This document shows, one piece after another, positions 16,853 to 25,462 of a DNA stretch of 64,000 nt. Position numbers and translations under genes: made by a program. Origin of the DNA: an uncultured Prevotellaceae bacterium. Lineage in GTDB: Bacteria > Bacteroidota > Bacteroidia > Bacteroidales > Muribaculaceae. The DNA is taken from the NCBI GenBank assembly GCA_900316835.1, contig ONEL01000001.1, positions 186,001 to 250,000 on the forward strand, given 5' to 3'. The first letter of the stretch is position 1; each line of letters opens with the position of its first letter. The notes below the pieces were generated by a model that did not search any database, was not told the origin of the DNA, and worked only from the letters and a program-made list of their open reading frames with translations.

Positions 16853-18580
16853 TTACTCAAGTCCTGTCCCAATCCATTCCTTGGTTTGGTGCAATTTGTA
16901 ACCATTGTTCTCGTAGAGCGTGATTTGATCTTTGGGTACTGGACGAACGTAGTTGTAATCTTTAGGTGCCTGTCGGGCTGCTCCAGTGTTGCACAAGATG
17001 TAGCCCTCGGTAGCGCCTGAGCTCTCAAACGGCACTTCGGTCTTGTTGGCCTTAGGATAATCGTCGTAGGAAATGTAAGCGCCTAACTTGATGTCGGGAT
17101 TCTTCTCGTTGTACATGTACTCAAATTTCTTCCAGCGTTTCAAGTCGTTATAGCGCAAGCCTTCAAATGCCATCTCCACACGGCGCTCACGACGAATTTC
17201 CCATAACAACGATGGCACATCGGGGTCGCGATGCGGGTCGTCATATACTGTGCCATTAACGCCTGGCTGCCCTCCTAGAGTTTGCAATGCGGGAATCCCG
17301 GCACGAGCGCGCAACAGATTAATTGACTTGTCAAGGTCGGCTTGTGTCAATTTCCCAAGTTCATAGCATGCCTCGGCATAGTTGAGCAATACTTCGGCAT
17401 ATCGCAAGCATGGGGCGTCGGTGACATTGTTAGCGTTGCGGAACTTGAGATCGGTGCTTGCGGTATCGGCATCGTTCATGAACTTGTGCATCGAGTAACC
17501 CGATGTTGAGTAGTTAAACGGTGAGCAGTCCTCGCCACGTATGTAATATTTGTTGCGGAAAGTGAAGCTCAAGCGCTTGTCGCGATTCTTAAAAAAGTCC
17601 TCAGCTGTCTTGGGGCAGAATGATGGGTTATCGACATAGACAGGTTTCCCGTCACTCATGACATAGCTTTCGAGAAGAGCTTTATTAGCACCAGTTTGTG
17701 CCTCGGCATTATTATAGGTGAGGGTGCAATGGGTCAAAACTCCATCAACATACTTGCGGTACATAATCACCTCGGAGTTGCCTGCAAGGTCGTCGCTTGT
17801 AAACAATTTACCATAGTCGCTACTGATGCTGTACTTCCCGCTTTCCATTACGATGAGAGAAGCACGTCGCGAGAGATCTATCATTTGATTACCTAAATCG
17901 GCATCAATTTCATGATATTTCAAAAAGGTGCCTTCACGCAGAGCTAACCGCGAAACAAGTGCTGCGGCAACATAGCGGTTGATCATCATCTCGCCGTCAT
18001 TGGTGCGAATGTTAGTAAGTGCGTACTCAAAGTCTTCCATAATCTTCTTGTCCACATAGGTGCGAGCATCGCGATCCTTATAGAGTTCATCATACTCGGT
18101 CGATTCAAGCCTGTGGTCAAAAAACGGCACGTCGCCATAGAGGAATGTGAGGTCGCTATACTCCATGCCACGAAGAAGTCGAGATACTCCAGTCCAGTGA
18201 TTCAATGCCTCCTCGGTCAAGCCTGGAACAGTTTGAACTTTCTCAAGCATGTAGTTAGCCTTGCGCACGTAACTGAAGTCCCATCCACTATCGGTGTCGG
18301 GAACGCGAATGGGTGTGAACTCACCTTGTGTGCGCCAAGCGATGTCGTCGTTGAAGGTGTCTCCGTTGCCAAACCTGCTGCCTCCAATTAATCCTGTCGC
18401 TCCATAACCTACAAAATAGGCTGGATAGAAACTATAGCTGTAAATTCTGATTTGTTCTTCGTTTTGCCAGTACTCGGTGTCTTGTATCTGGTCGTAGGGA
18501 GAGCGCTCAATAAAGTCGTTGCACGAAGATAGCAATAACAGAACTAACGAAAATATGGTTAAGAATTTATATCGTTTCAT
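16853..18580 (-). CDS. SusD/RagB-family nutrient-binding outer membrane lipoprotein
   Basis: The 575-residue product has a lipoprotein signal (LLSSC, lipid Cys20) and SusD hallmarks: an N-terminal SPYDQIQDTEYWQN motif, TPR helices in the middle and a C-terminal region with APCLRYAEVLLNYAEACYEL, INLLRARAGIP and a WEIRRERRVEMAFEGLRYNDLKRW split between LLWEIRRERR and FEGLRYNDLKRW. SusD forms a lid over SusC and captures ligand at the cell surface. It lies 23 bases after susC, in the standard pair order. The ligand cannot be read from the sequence, but the downstream amidase and GHL10 genes point to peptidoglycan fragments. Confidence 0.95.
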   Translation of the reverse strand: MKRYKFLTIFSLVLLLLSSCNDFIERSPYDQIQDTEYWQNEEQIRIYSYSFYPAYFVGYGATGLIGGSRFGNGDTFNDDIAWRTQGEFTPIRVPDTDSGWDFSYVRKANYMLEKVQTVPGLTEEALNHWTGVSRLLRGMEYSDLTFLYGDVPFFDHRLESTEYDELYKDRDARTYVDKKIMEDFEYALTNIRTNDGEMMINRYVAAALVSRLALREGTFLKYHEIDADLGNQMIDLSRRASLIVMESGKYSISSDYGKLFTSDDLAGNSEVIMYRKYVDGVLTHCTLTYNNAEAQTGANKALLESYVMSDGKPVYVDNPSFCPKTAEDFFKNRDKRLSFTFRNKYYIRGEDCSPFNYSTSGYSMHKFMNDADTASTDLKFRNANNVTDAPCLRYAEVLLNYAEACYELGKLTQADLDKSINLLRARAGIPALQTLGGQPGVNGTVYDDPHRDPDVPSLLWEIRRERRVEMAFEGLRYNDLKRWKKFEYMYNEKNPDIKLGAYISYDDYPKANKTEVPFESSGATEGYILCNTGAARQAPKDYNYVRPVPKDQITLYENNGYKLHQTKEWIGTGLE

Positions 18581-18603
18581 GATTATCTATCTTTTTAATG
18601 TGG

Positions 18604-21600
18604 TTAGAAAGTTACTTGAACACCAAATGAAGTTGTCCTCGAGTAAGGATAAGAACGTCCCAGGTAGTCACCATCGCCAGTCTTGTACTGGGTCTCAGGA
18701 TCGATGGGTACATCGCCCATGTGGTCAAACTCAAAGAGGTTCTCAAGCGAGAGATAAACACGTAGCTTTGAGAGGTGAATCTTGCGCATCCATTTAGCGG
18801 GGAAAGAGTAACCTAGGGTTACATTCTTTACGCGACAATAGGACATGTCGAGCAGGTAGCGTGACTGACGCAGGAAGTTGCGAGCATTATTTGACTGACC
18901 ATTGTTGGTCAAGCGGGGGTAGAAAGCATTAGTGTTCTCGGGGGTCCAGTAATCGAGCTGGTGAGTGTACCATGCCTCAAGGTAGTTAAAGCCAGGGATT
19001 ACAATAGAGCCACTGCCCCAGTAGTCGCGTTTGCCTACGCCTTGCAAAAAGATTCCCAAATCAATACCTTTGTAGTCCATATCAAGGCGAATTCCATACT
19101 CGTAGCGAGGACAAGTGTTGCCAATTCGCTTCAAGTCGCCATGATTTTCCACAGTGCTATTACCAGGAGTAATAACACCATCGCCATTGAGATCTTTATA
19201 TTTCACGTCGCCAGGACCAAAGAAGAACCAGCCATCGGTCTCAAAATAAGCTTGAGAAGGAATGCCTTCCTTGAGAATATATTTTCCTGACGGATCAACG
19301 TCGAAGTCTTCAATCTGGAACAATCGGTCGGTTTCATAACCCCAAATCTCACCATATTCTTTGCCTTCATAAACATAGTTGATATTGCGATTGGCCGAAG
19401 GAATCTTAGTATATTTTGTTTTCGCATCGCTCAGGTAAGCTGTGATATTAAGTCCCAGACCAAAGTTGAAGTGGTGATGGAAGTCAACCGATATTTCCCA
19501 ACCATTAGTGGTGAGTTCACCAAAGTTCTCTTGTGGAGCTGTTTGTCCAAATGTTGATGGAAGAGCCTCGCCGTTGGTAATCATATCGCTGTTTACACGC
19601 TTAAACCAGTCGAAAGTGATACCCAAGCGGTTATTGAACAAACGAATGTCGGTACCAATGTCGATAGTAGTAATAGTTTCCCATGTGAAACCATTCTTTA
19701 TTGCGGTGGGAAGACCGAACGACATGACCTTAGTGTCATTGATGATCCAGTTGTAGGTACTTGATGTGAGTAGAGGAAGGAATTTGTAATCGTCGCCATT
19801 GTTGCCCACATCTTGGTTACCAATGCGTCCCCACGAACCTCTAATTTTCCACATGCTGAGTGTGGGCTTTAGGCTTTCCATGAAACTTTCTTCACTAATT
19901 ACCCAACCAGCCGAGAAAGAAGGGAAGAAGCCCCAAAGCTTGTCGCTTGGAAATCTTGATGAGCCATCATAGCGTCCGTTAAGCTCAAGCAAATAGCGAT
20001 TTTTATAGGCATAATTGAGTCGAGCGAAGAAACCGAGTCGTGCCTCATGTGTGTGATAGCTATTAGAATATTGCTCTCCATTAGCTAGTGGAAGCTCAGT
20101 GTGGTCAATGAGAAGAAGGTCACGACGGTCGGCAGTGTTGCCATAGGATGTGTAGTACTCAACATTCACACCTCCCATAGCGCCAAACTCGTGTGCCTCA
20201 TTAAATGTGTTCTTATAGCGCAAGATTCCATTAAACACATGGAAATCACTATTTTGTGATTGGTTAACAACTTTATTGTGCGAAGATAAAGTCCAAACCT
20301 CGTTTCTCAATCCCGAGCCACCCCAGAAGTTCCAGCCTTGCGCATAACCACCATTAGTGCGGATGTAGCGGTTAACATGAGTGAAAGTGTAGTCGGCTTC
20401 AAGGTCAAGACCTTTTATGATGTGAACCGTTGTTCCAAGCGAAACTCGCATGTAGTTGTTACTCTTCATGTTGCGGTTGGCTTGTTCAATTTCAGTGACA
20501 GCATTGCGGAAGGGGATTCCTTGATAAGTGCCATAAGGCATAATCTTGGGCCAGCGATAAAGGTAGTACCACTCATCGTAGTAGCTTGATGGACCAAAGT
20601 AGTAGGGGTCCTCTAGTTTATAATGGGTATAGAGGAATTTAGCACGTATATCAAAATACTTGCTGAGCGAGGAGTTGATGCCAGCCGAGACATTATAGCG
20701 CTTGTAGCTATCGGTGTTTACTTTCATGATGCCGTCTTGTCCCAGATAACCTAAACCTATATTATAAGATGTGTTACCTGCCGAGCCACTAATATTTAGG
20801 TTGTGAGTTTGCTGGAAAGCGTTTTTCTTCATGAACATGTCGGCTCCGTCAAAGGAACGGTAGAAGTAAAGTTTGCCATCCATGATTTCAAAGTCGCGAC
20901 CCAAAACCAGCTCGTCGCTCAAGTTCATGCCACCATACACTCGATCCCATTCTTTCATACGTTCTATCGACTCAAGGTTCCAAGCTAGGTAGCAGGCGTT
21001 GACTTGCTCTGAGAGGTTGGCATTTTGACGTAGTCCGGCAGCCCACGACATTTCGGCACCCTCATAGGTTTTCACCACTTCGGGAGTTACGGTGGGACGA
21101 CGCCACGAGAAGTTGTCGCTATAGGTTATCTTCAGTTTATCGCCTTTCTTTGCCTGCTTGGTAGTGATAAGTACAACGCCAAAGGCTGCCTTTACACCAT
21201 AGATAGAGGCCGATGCGGCATCTTTCAGCACCGAGATGTTCTCCACATCCTCGGGGTTGATATTTTGAAGACTATTACACTCAACGTTATCAACCAAGAT
21301 TAGTGGTGATGAATCTCCATTTATCGAACCAATGATACCACGTATTTTCATGCTTGGGTCGGTTCCTAGCTCACCTGTAGCGGTGCGAACTGTAAGACCT
21401 GGAGCAGCACCTTGCAAGCCACGGGCAATGTCGGTAATGGGGCGGGCCTCAAGTTGCTTGGCAACGTCAACAGTGCTAACGGCGCCCGTGAGGTTTATAC
21501 GTTTTTGTGTTCCATATCCCACGACAACAAGCTCGTTGAGCAAGACTTCATCCTCATCAAGGATAATGTCGCGAGTGCCACTATGGGTTATCTTCACATT

Positions 21601-21936
21601 TTGTGAAGTGTAGCCCACATACTTGTAGGTTAAAGTGGCAGGTCCATTGATTGAGATGGAGTAGTTACCGTCGATGTCGGTAACGGTGCCTTGGGTGCCA
21701 GTGGTAATTGACGCGCCAGGGAGTGGCTCTCCATTCTTGTCGGTGATGCGTCCTGTCACAACTATTTTGCTCCCCGACTGCTGCGCCGGAGCAACAATGC
21801 CTCCACCGCTATTGCTGGTGGATGGTGCGATAGTTTTGCCTTGCGCAATACCTTGCGCGCTCAGTGATATCCACATGGTTATCATTGTTAGCAAAACTAT
21901 CGGTCGCAATGACTTAAGTAGTTTAAGATTTCTCAT
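18604..21936 (-). CDS. SusC/RagA-family TonB-dependent outer membrane transporter
   Basis: The 1,110-residue product has a signal region (about 1-31), a Ser/Gly/Gln linker, a carboxypeptidase-regulatory-like domain (about 58-135; GRITDKNGEPLPGASI), a TonB-box-like segment (ELVVVGYGTQKR), a plug domain with the SusC signature (VDNVECNSLQNINPEDVENI, SVLKDAASASIYG) and a long barrel ending in FGVQVTF, with terminal Phe. It imports large ligands with SusD using TonB energy. No STN domain is present, so no trans-envelope sigma/anti-sigma control is expected from it. It is first in the locus, with a long leader. Confidence 0.95.
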   Translation of the reverse strand: MRNLKLLKSLRPIVLLTMITMWISLSAQGIAQGKTIAPSTSNSGGGIVAPAQQSGSKIVVTGRITDKNGEPLPGASITTGTQGTVTDIDGNYSISINGPATLTYKYVGYTSQNVKITHSGTRDIILDEDEVLLNELVVVGYGTQKRINLTGAVSTVDVAKQLEARPITDIARGLQGAAPGLTVRTATGELGTDPSMKIRGIIGSINGDSSPLILVDNVECNSLQNINPEDVENISVLKDAASASIYGVKAAFGVVLITTKQAKKGDKLKITYSDNFSWRRPTVTPEVVKTYEGAEMSWAAGLRQNANLSEQVNACYLAWNLESIERMKEWDRVYGGMNLSDELVLGRDFEIMDGKLYFYRSFDGADMFMKKNAFQQTHNLNISGSAGNTSYNIGLGYLGQDGIMKVNTDSYKRYNVSAGINSSLSKYFDIRAKFLYTHYKLEDPYYFGPSSYYDEWYYLYRWPKIMPYGTYQGIPFRNAVTEIEQANRNMKSNNYMRVSLGTTVHIIKGLDLEADYTFTHVNRYIRTNGGYAQGWNFWGGSGLRNEVWTLSSHNKVVNQSQNSDFHVFNGILRYKNTFNEAHEFGAMGGVNVEYYTSYGNTADRRDLLLIDHTELPLANGEQYSNSYHTHEARLGFFARLNYAYKNRYLLELNGRYDGSSRFPSDKLWGFFPSFSAGWVISEESFMESLKPTLSMWKIRGSWGRIGNQDVGNNGDDYKFLPLLTSSTYNWIINDTKVMSFGLPTAIKNGFTWETITTIDIGTDIRLFNNRLGITFDWFKRVNSDMITNGEALPSTFGQTAPQENFGELTTNGWEISVDFHHHFNFGLGLNITAYLSDAKTKYTKIPSANRNINYVYEGKEYGEIWGYETDRLFQIEDFDVDPSGKYILKEGIPSQAYFETDGWFFFGPGDVKYKDLNGDGVITPGNSTVENHGDLKRIGNTCPRYEYGIRLDMDYKGIDLGIFLQGVGKRDYWGSGSIVIPGFNYLEAWYTHQLDYWTPENTNAFYPRLTNNGQSNNARNFLRQSRYLLDMSYCRVKNVTLGYSFPAKWMRKIHLSKLRVYLSLENLFEFDHMGDVPIDPETQYKTGDGDYLGRSYPYSRTTSFGVQVTF

Positions 21937-22093
21937 TGTTCATCTTTTTGGATAGAGTTAATGAATTGGATTATTTGGTATTTATATCTATTTTAACGTG
22001 AGTTTAACTGAAAACCATTGCCTTAGCAACTCCCTATCTCCAAGTTAGACCTGTGTGTATAGCAAGCCGAAACCAGCAACAAAATTTGTTTTG

Positions 22094-22171
22094 CTATTGG
22101 TGAGGAGTAGCCCATCGACGCCCTCAGTGGGATGGGGGAGTATGTGCCCAACACTGCTACAACAGCAATAG
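22094..22171 (-). ncRNA. Candidate structured element in the susC leader
   Basis: Nested complementary segments can pair: CTATTG/CAATAG (22094-22099 with 22166-22171), GTAGC/GCTAC (22107-22111 with 22156-22160, sharing one base with the next helix) and CCCATC/GATGGG (22111-22116 with 22131-22136). It lies in the 547-base gap between susC and tRNA-Cys, which otherwise shows only the probable susC promoter. I do not recognise a known riboswitch. The strand is assumed from susC. Confidence 0.35.
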
Positions 22172-22276
22172 GCTAGATTAATGGTGATTATGCTAAAGCA
22201 GTTTTAGTCATAGAGTAAAAGCGAGTTCTTACAGGTTATAATATGGTTTTGATTAACATTCATAGTAATGATGATG

Positions 22277-22284
22277 CAAAATTA
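22277..22284 (-). promoter_or_regulatory. Possible -7 element for susC
   Basis: TAATTTTG on the minus strand, without a clear TTTG partner. If used, the susC leader is about 330 bases. Confidence 0.4.
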
Positions 22285-22438
22285 ATCAAAATAAATCTAA
22301 AAATAAAATAAATTTGAGATATTTTATTATAGAAAATGCATTTTCTGTTACAAATTGATATACATTCCCTGGATTTAGTGTTGAATCACTATTTTTGTTT
22401 GGGGTAAATAAACTGCAAGAACCTCTGTAGATATAAAA

Positions 22439-22470
22439 AGAATGCGTCAATTAATATATTGACGCATTCT
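22439..22470 (-). terminator. Terminator of tRNA-Cys
   Basis: AGAATGCGTCAA and TTGACGCATTCT form a perfect stem; the minus strand continues with TTTTTATAT. Confidence 0.85.
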
Positions 22471-22483
22471 TTAACTCTCGATG

Positions 22484-22555
22484 AGGTCGCTAGCGGATTC
22501 GAACCGCTGTGCCCGGTTTTGCAGACCGATGACTAAACCACTCATCCAAGCGACC
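22484..22555 (-). tRNA. tRNA-Cys (anticodon GCA)
   Basis: The 72-base cloverleaf has the acceptor arms GGTCGCT and AGCGACC, discriminator U typical for cysteine tRNA, the anticodon loop CTGCAAA with GCA at 22522-22520, and a T-arm with GGTTCGAATCC. CCA is not encoded. It is a single-gene unit with its own promoter (22577-22607) and terminator. Confidence 0.95.
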
Positions 22556-22576
22556 GTTTCTCTTATTTTGCGGGTG

Positions 22577-22607
22577 CAAAGATAATCAAGTTTTGCGAAT
22601 TGTGCAA
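22577..22607 (-). promoter_or_regulatory. Promoter of tRNA-Cys
   Basis: TTG (22605-22607), 20 bases, TATCTTTG (22577-22584) on the minus strand, about 20 bases before the mature tRNA. Confidence 0.7.
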
Positions 22608-22729
22608 CACTATCTCGCTTTTTTTATAAAAAAACAGTCATTTTCGTGCGATAAACAGTTTGTTCTCCTCAACAATATCGAGCAAGAAACACAGCGAGAG
22701 TGATGAATTACTTTTCCAATTAGCATTAG

Positions 22730-23101
22730 GCAGCATTACCCGTCAAGGAAAATGAGGATGGTTATTACGTGACTGATAATTCTCGTGCAGAATGTGTGGG
22801 AATGCCTCCCACTGTGGTTAATGCTAAAGCAGGCGAAGAGGTGACCATAGAGGTGGCATTTTCGGCGTCAAACTTGGATGTTGGTAAATATGAGCTCATT
22901 TGCGCATGTATTGGTGGTTTCTTTCCCACCGATATTACTTTCGATATAGTAGCAGCGACCGATGCACCCGCTATCATCGTGGATAGATCAGCTGTGCAAG
23001 ACAACGCTGAATGGTATGACATGCAAGGTCGTAAGTTTACTACCAAGCCATCCGAACCAGGCATTTATATCAATTGTGGCAAGAAAATATTGATTAAGTA
23101 A
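22730..23101 (+). pseudogene. 3' remnant of a secreted protein gene (C-terminal sorting-type tail)
   Basis: An open frame follows a TAG at 22727 and reads AALPVKENEDGYYVTDNSR without a proper start. It ends in EWYDMQGRKF and then EPGIYINCGKKILIK. This is the end of a large Bacteroidetes secreted protein: a beta-sandwich segment plus the terminal YDxxGR/GIYI/GKK tail. The coding sense extends upstream of the only possible start, GTG 22769, which argues for truncation. There is no promoter or signal peptide, but a good terminator follows. A large deletion, possibly at the tRNA-Cys locus, is the simplest explanation. Confidence 0.7.
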
Positions 23102-23146
23102 TTGGTTTTAACGCATATCTCTGATGAGATGCCAGCTAGAATTCAA

Positions 23147-23187
23147 AAATAAGCCACCTGATATATATTTCCTCAGGTGGCTTATTT
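23147..23187 (+). terminator. Terminator of the gene remnant
   Basis: AAATAAGCCACCTGA (23147-23161) and TCAGGTGGCTTATTT (23173-23187) form a perfect 15-pair stem. Confidence 0.8.
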
Positions 23188-23190
23188 AAA

Positions 23191-23228
23191 AAGAGGATGT
23201 GCCAAAAGTGAAAAGGGCACATCCTCTT
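23191..23228 (-). terminator. Terminator of the rpsF-rpsR-rplI operon
   Basis: AAGAGGATGTGCC and GGCACATCCTCTT pair perfectly; the minus strand continues with TTTTTAAATAAG. Confidence 0.85.
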
Positions 23229-23280
23229 AAATGATATATCAATATGCTCTAATGAGCTTCGATATTGTCAAGTGTGAAAA

Positions 23281-23796
23281 TTATTCAGCTGCAGGAGTTT
23301 CCTCTTGTGCTGGAACTTCAGTTGCTTCAGCTACAGCCTCTTCCTGCTTGGGAGCGTTCTCAGAGATTACCTCAAATGGAATCTCAACAGCAACTTCCTT
23401 GTGCAGTTGAACAGTGGCAGTGTAGTGACCAAGTTCCTTAACATTCTCAACCTTGATGATCTTGCGATCAACCTCGTGACCAAGCTTTGCAAGCTCCTCG
23501 GCAATTTGGATGCTACCTACTGAACCGTAGATAGTTCCATTGTTACCAGTCTTGGTGGCGATAGTGAGGGAAATACCCTTCATAGTCTCGGCAACTGCTT
23601 CAGCGTCGGCTTTGATCTTGGCAATCTTGTGAGCGCGCTGGCGCAGGTTCTCGGCCAGAACTTTTAAAGCTGAAGGTGAAGCCATGATAGCTTTTCCTTG
23701 TGGAATGAGATAGTTGCGGGCATAGCCGTTCTTAACTTCAACAACGTCGTCCTTGTATCCAAGGTTGATAACGTCTTCTTTCAATATAATCTTCAT
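23281..23796 (-). CDS. rplI: 50S ribosomal protein L9
   Basis: The 171-residue product shows the L9 N-terminal RNA-binding domain (MKIILKEDVINLGYKDDVVEVKNGYARNYLIPQG in two parts: MKIILKEDVINLGYKDDVVE and VKNGYARNYLIPQG), the connecting helix and a C-terminal domain (about 75-148). It adds an Ala/Glu-rich acidic tail (about 149-171). L9 binds 23S rRNA at the L1-stalk base and limits frameshifting. It is last in the rpsF-rpsR-rplI operon, 24 bases after rpsR, and has a GGAGG-like leader (ctggaggtaacacact). Confidence 0.97.
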   Translation of the reverse strand: MKIILKEDVINLGYKDDVVEVKNGYARNYLIPQGKAIMASPSALKVLAENLRQRAHKIAKIKADAEAVAETMKGISLTIATKTGNNGTIYGSVGSIQIAEELAKLGHEVDRKIIKVENVKELGHYTATVQLHKEVAVEIPFEVISENAPKQEEAVAEATEVPAQEETPAAE

Positions 23797-23820
23797 AGTG
23801 TGTTACCTCCAGTTTTAAAA

Positions 23821-24090
23821 TTATTTCATCAAATCGGTTACGTAGGGCAGCAGAGCCAGGTGGCGTGCACGCTTAACGGCGCGAGCGACGCGACGCTGGA
23901 ACTTGAGCGATGTGCCAGTGATGCGACGAGGCAGGATTTTACCTTGCTCGTTGAGGAACTTCTTCAAGAACTCGGGGTCCTTGTAGTCAATGTACTTGAT
24001 GCCACTTCTCTTGAAACGGCAATATTTTTTCTTCTTAGTGTCGACCGACAGTGGAGTAAGATAACGGATTTCAGATTGAGCTTGTGCCAT
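23821..24090 (-). CDS. rpsR: 30S ribosomal protein S18
   Basis: The 89-residue product begins [20 protein letters not shown]. The longer frame to 24111 is rejected because the start at 24090 is preceded by a clear AGGAGG (24101-24106), unusual in this phylum. S18 motifs are [39 protein letters not shown] and [10 protein letters not shown]. It binds 16S rRNA in the platform with S6. It lies between rpsF and rplI. Confidence 0.97.
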   Translation of the reverse strand: MAQAQSEIRYLTPLSVDTKKKKYCRFKRSGIKYIDYKDPEFLKKFLNEQGKILPRRITGTSLKFQRRVARAVKRARHLALLPYVTDLMK

Positions 24091-24110
24091 AATATTATTT
24101 CCTCCTTGCA

Positions 24111-24515
24111 TTATTCGTTAGTTTCTTCTTTTTCTTCGGCTTGAGGAGCTTCGGCAACAGCCTCGGCGGGTGCCTGAGTGGCAGCGTTTTTCTTCAAGCT
24201 TCTTCTCTTAAGTGCATACTCGTGAGCATATTTCTCCTGACGGAATGTCAAGAAACGGATAACCTTCTCGTCGCGACGATAGGCAGTCTCAAGCTTGTTC
24301 ACGATTGTAGGTTCGCCAGCGAACTCAAGGAACGCATAGAAGCCAGTTGACTTCTTTTGGATGGGATAGGCAAGCTTGCGCATGCCCCACAGCTCTTCAT
24401 TCTCGATAGTGGCACCATTGTCGGTGAGCACTTTCTTGAATTTCTCTACCGCTTCCTTCATCTGTGGTTCAGACAAAACGGGAGTTAAAATGAAAACGGT
24501 TTCGTAGTTGTACAT
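24111..24515 (-). CDS. rpsF: 30S ribosomal protein S6
   Basis: From ATG 24515 the product is 134 residues, beginning [20 protein letters not shown], the standard S6 start. A longer frame to 24581 runs into the promoter and is rejected. The S6 fold covers about residues 1-100, followed by a Lys/Arg stretch ([13 protein letters not shown]) and an Ala/Glu-rich tail ending KEETNE. S6 pairs with S18 on the 30S platform. First gene of the operon. Confidence 0.97.
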   Translation of the reverse strand: MYNYETVFILTPVLSEPQMKEAVEKFKKVLTDNGATIENEELWGMRKLAYPIQKKSTGFYAFLEFAGEPTIVNKLETAYRRDEKVIRFLTFRQEKYAHEYALKRRSLKKNAATQAPAEAVAEAPQAEEKEETNE

Positions 24516-24578
24516 AAAAACTTGTTTTGAATAAAAGATTAATAAATAAATAATTGCTTTTTTACGCAAAAAGCGGTG

Positions 24579-24609
24579 CAAAGGTAGTGCTTTTTGTCCA
24601 AATATACAA
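24579..24609 (-). promoter_or_regulatory. Promoter of rpsF-rpsR-rplI
   Basis: TTG (24607-24609), 20 bases, TACCTTTG (24579-24586) on the minus strand. It decides the rpsF start at 24515. Confidence 0.7.
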
Positions 24610-24679
24610 CCTTTTATAGCGCATTTTTTTGTTATTTACTATGATTTCAGCGATTTTAGTGCTTTTTTGTTCAGGAATA

Positions 24680-25390
24680 TCACATTTTTAGGTAGAAATT
24701 CCGTGTCAGAGCAATGTATTCACTAGTGTAATTCCGGTTGGTTGTCTCAATGATGAGTTGGTCATAACTTGGTGTGGACTCATCGACTGTGATTTGCCAA
24801 AGCAAGCGTTTTGCTGTGGAGCCTTCAATGAGTATTACTTGTGTCAGACGCTTTATCCACAAGTTGCTCTCAACAATGCACCTCTTAACTATAGTCTCGG
24901 CTTCCACGGGAGTAATCATGGCTATTGAACCGTGAGATGAAAGTAACGTCGCCGATTTCATGATGAGTTGTGATAAAGAGAGGGTAGTGGTATGGCGGGC
25001 ATTGTTGCGCTGTGGGTTGGGAGGTAGGATGCCGTTAGTGAAGAATGGGGGATTAGAAACAATCAGGTCATATTTCTTATCGTTCAGGAAATCGTTAAAA
25101 TTGGCGGTGATTGCCGTCATTCGGTCACTCCATGGCGAGTTGCGAAAGTTACTTCTGGCTTCATTCACGGCGTCATCGTCAATATCAATGCCATCGATGA
25201 TAGCTTGAGCATTGCGTTGAGCAATCATCAGCGCTATCACACCACATCCCGTTCCCACATCCAGTACATGCTGAGCCATGTCAACATCGCACCAAGCCCC
25301 AAGCAGGACACCATCAGTTCCCACTTTCATCGCTGTCTTGTCGTTAATAACACAGAACTGCTTGAAACGGAATATTTTTTCTCGTGGCAT
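24680..25390 (-). CDS. trmN6: tRNA1(Val) (adenine(37)-N6)-methyltransferase
   Basis: From ATG 25390 the product is 236 residues, beginning MPREKIFRFKQFCVINDKTA. A class I SAM methyltransferase fold is visible: motif I VLDVGTGCGVIALMIAQR, the acidic strand-end residues IDGIDIDDDA, and the N6-adenine signature NPPF (SNPPFFTNG). The early AMKVGTDGVLLGAW matches the YfiC/TrmN6 family. A longer frame to 25450 ends 13 bases from the tmRNA and adds residues without family similarity. It probably methylates A37 of tRNA-Val. Confidence 0.88.
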   Translation of the reverse strand: MPREKIFRFKQFCVINDKTAMKVGTDGVLLGAWCDVDMAQHVLDVGTGCGVIALMIAQRNAQAIIDGIDIDDDAVNEARSNFRNSPWSDRMTAITANFNDFLNDKKYDLIVSNPPFFTNGILPPNPQRNNARHTTTLSLSQLIMKSATLLSSHGSIAMITPVEAETIVKRCIVESNLWIKRLTQVILIEGSTAKRLLWQITVDESTPSYDQLIIETTNRNYTSEYIALTRNFYLKM

Positions 25391-25462
25391 ATAGTTGACA
25401 ATATAATTATTAAAAATGCTAATGACTGAATGTATATGAGTCATTAGCATTTGCTGTTGTTG

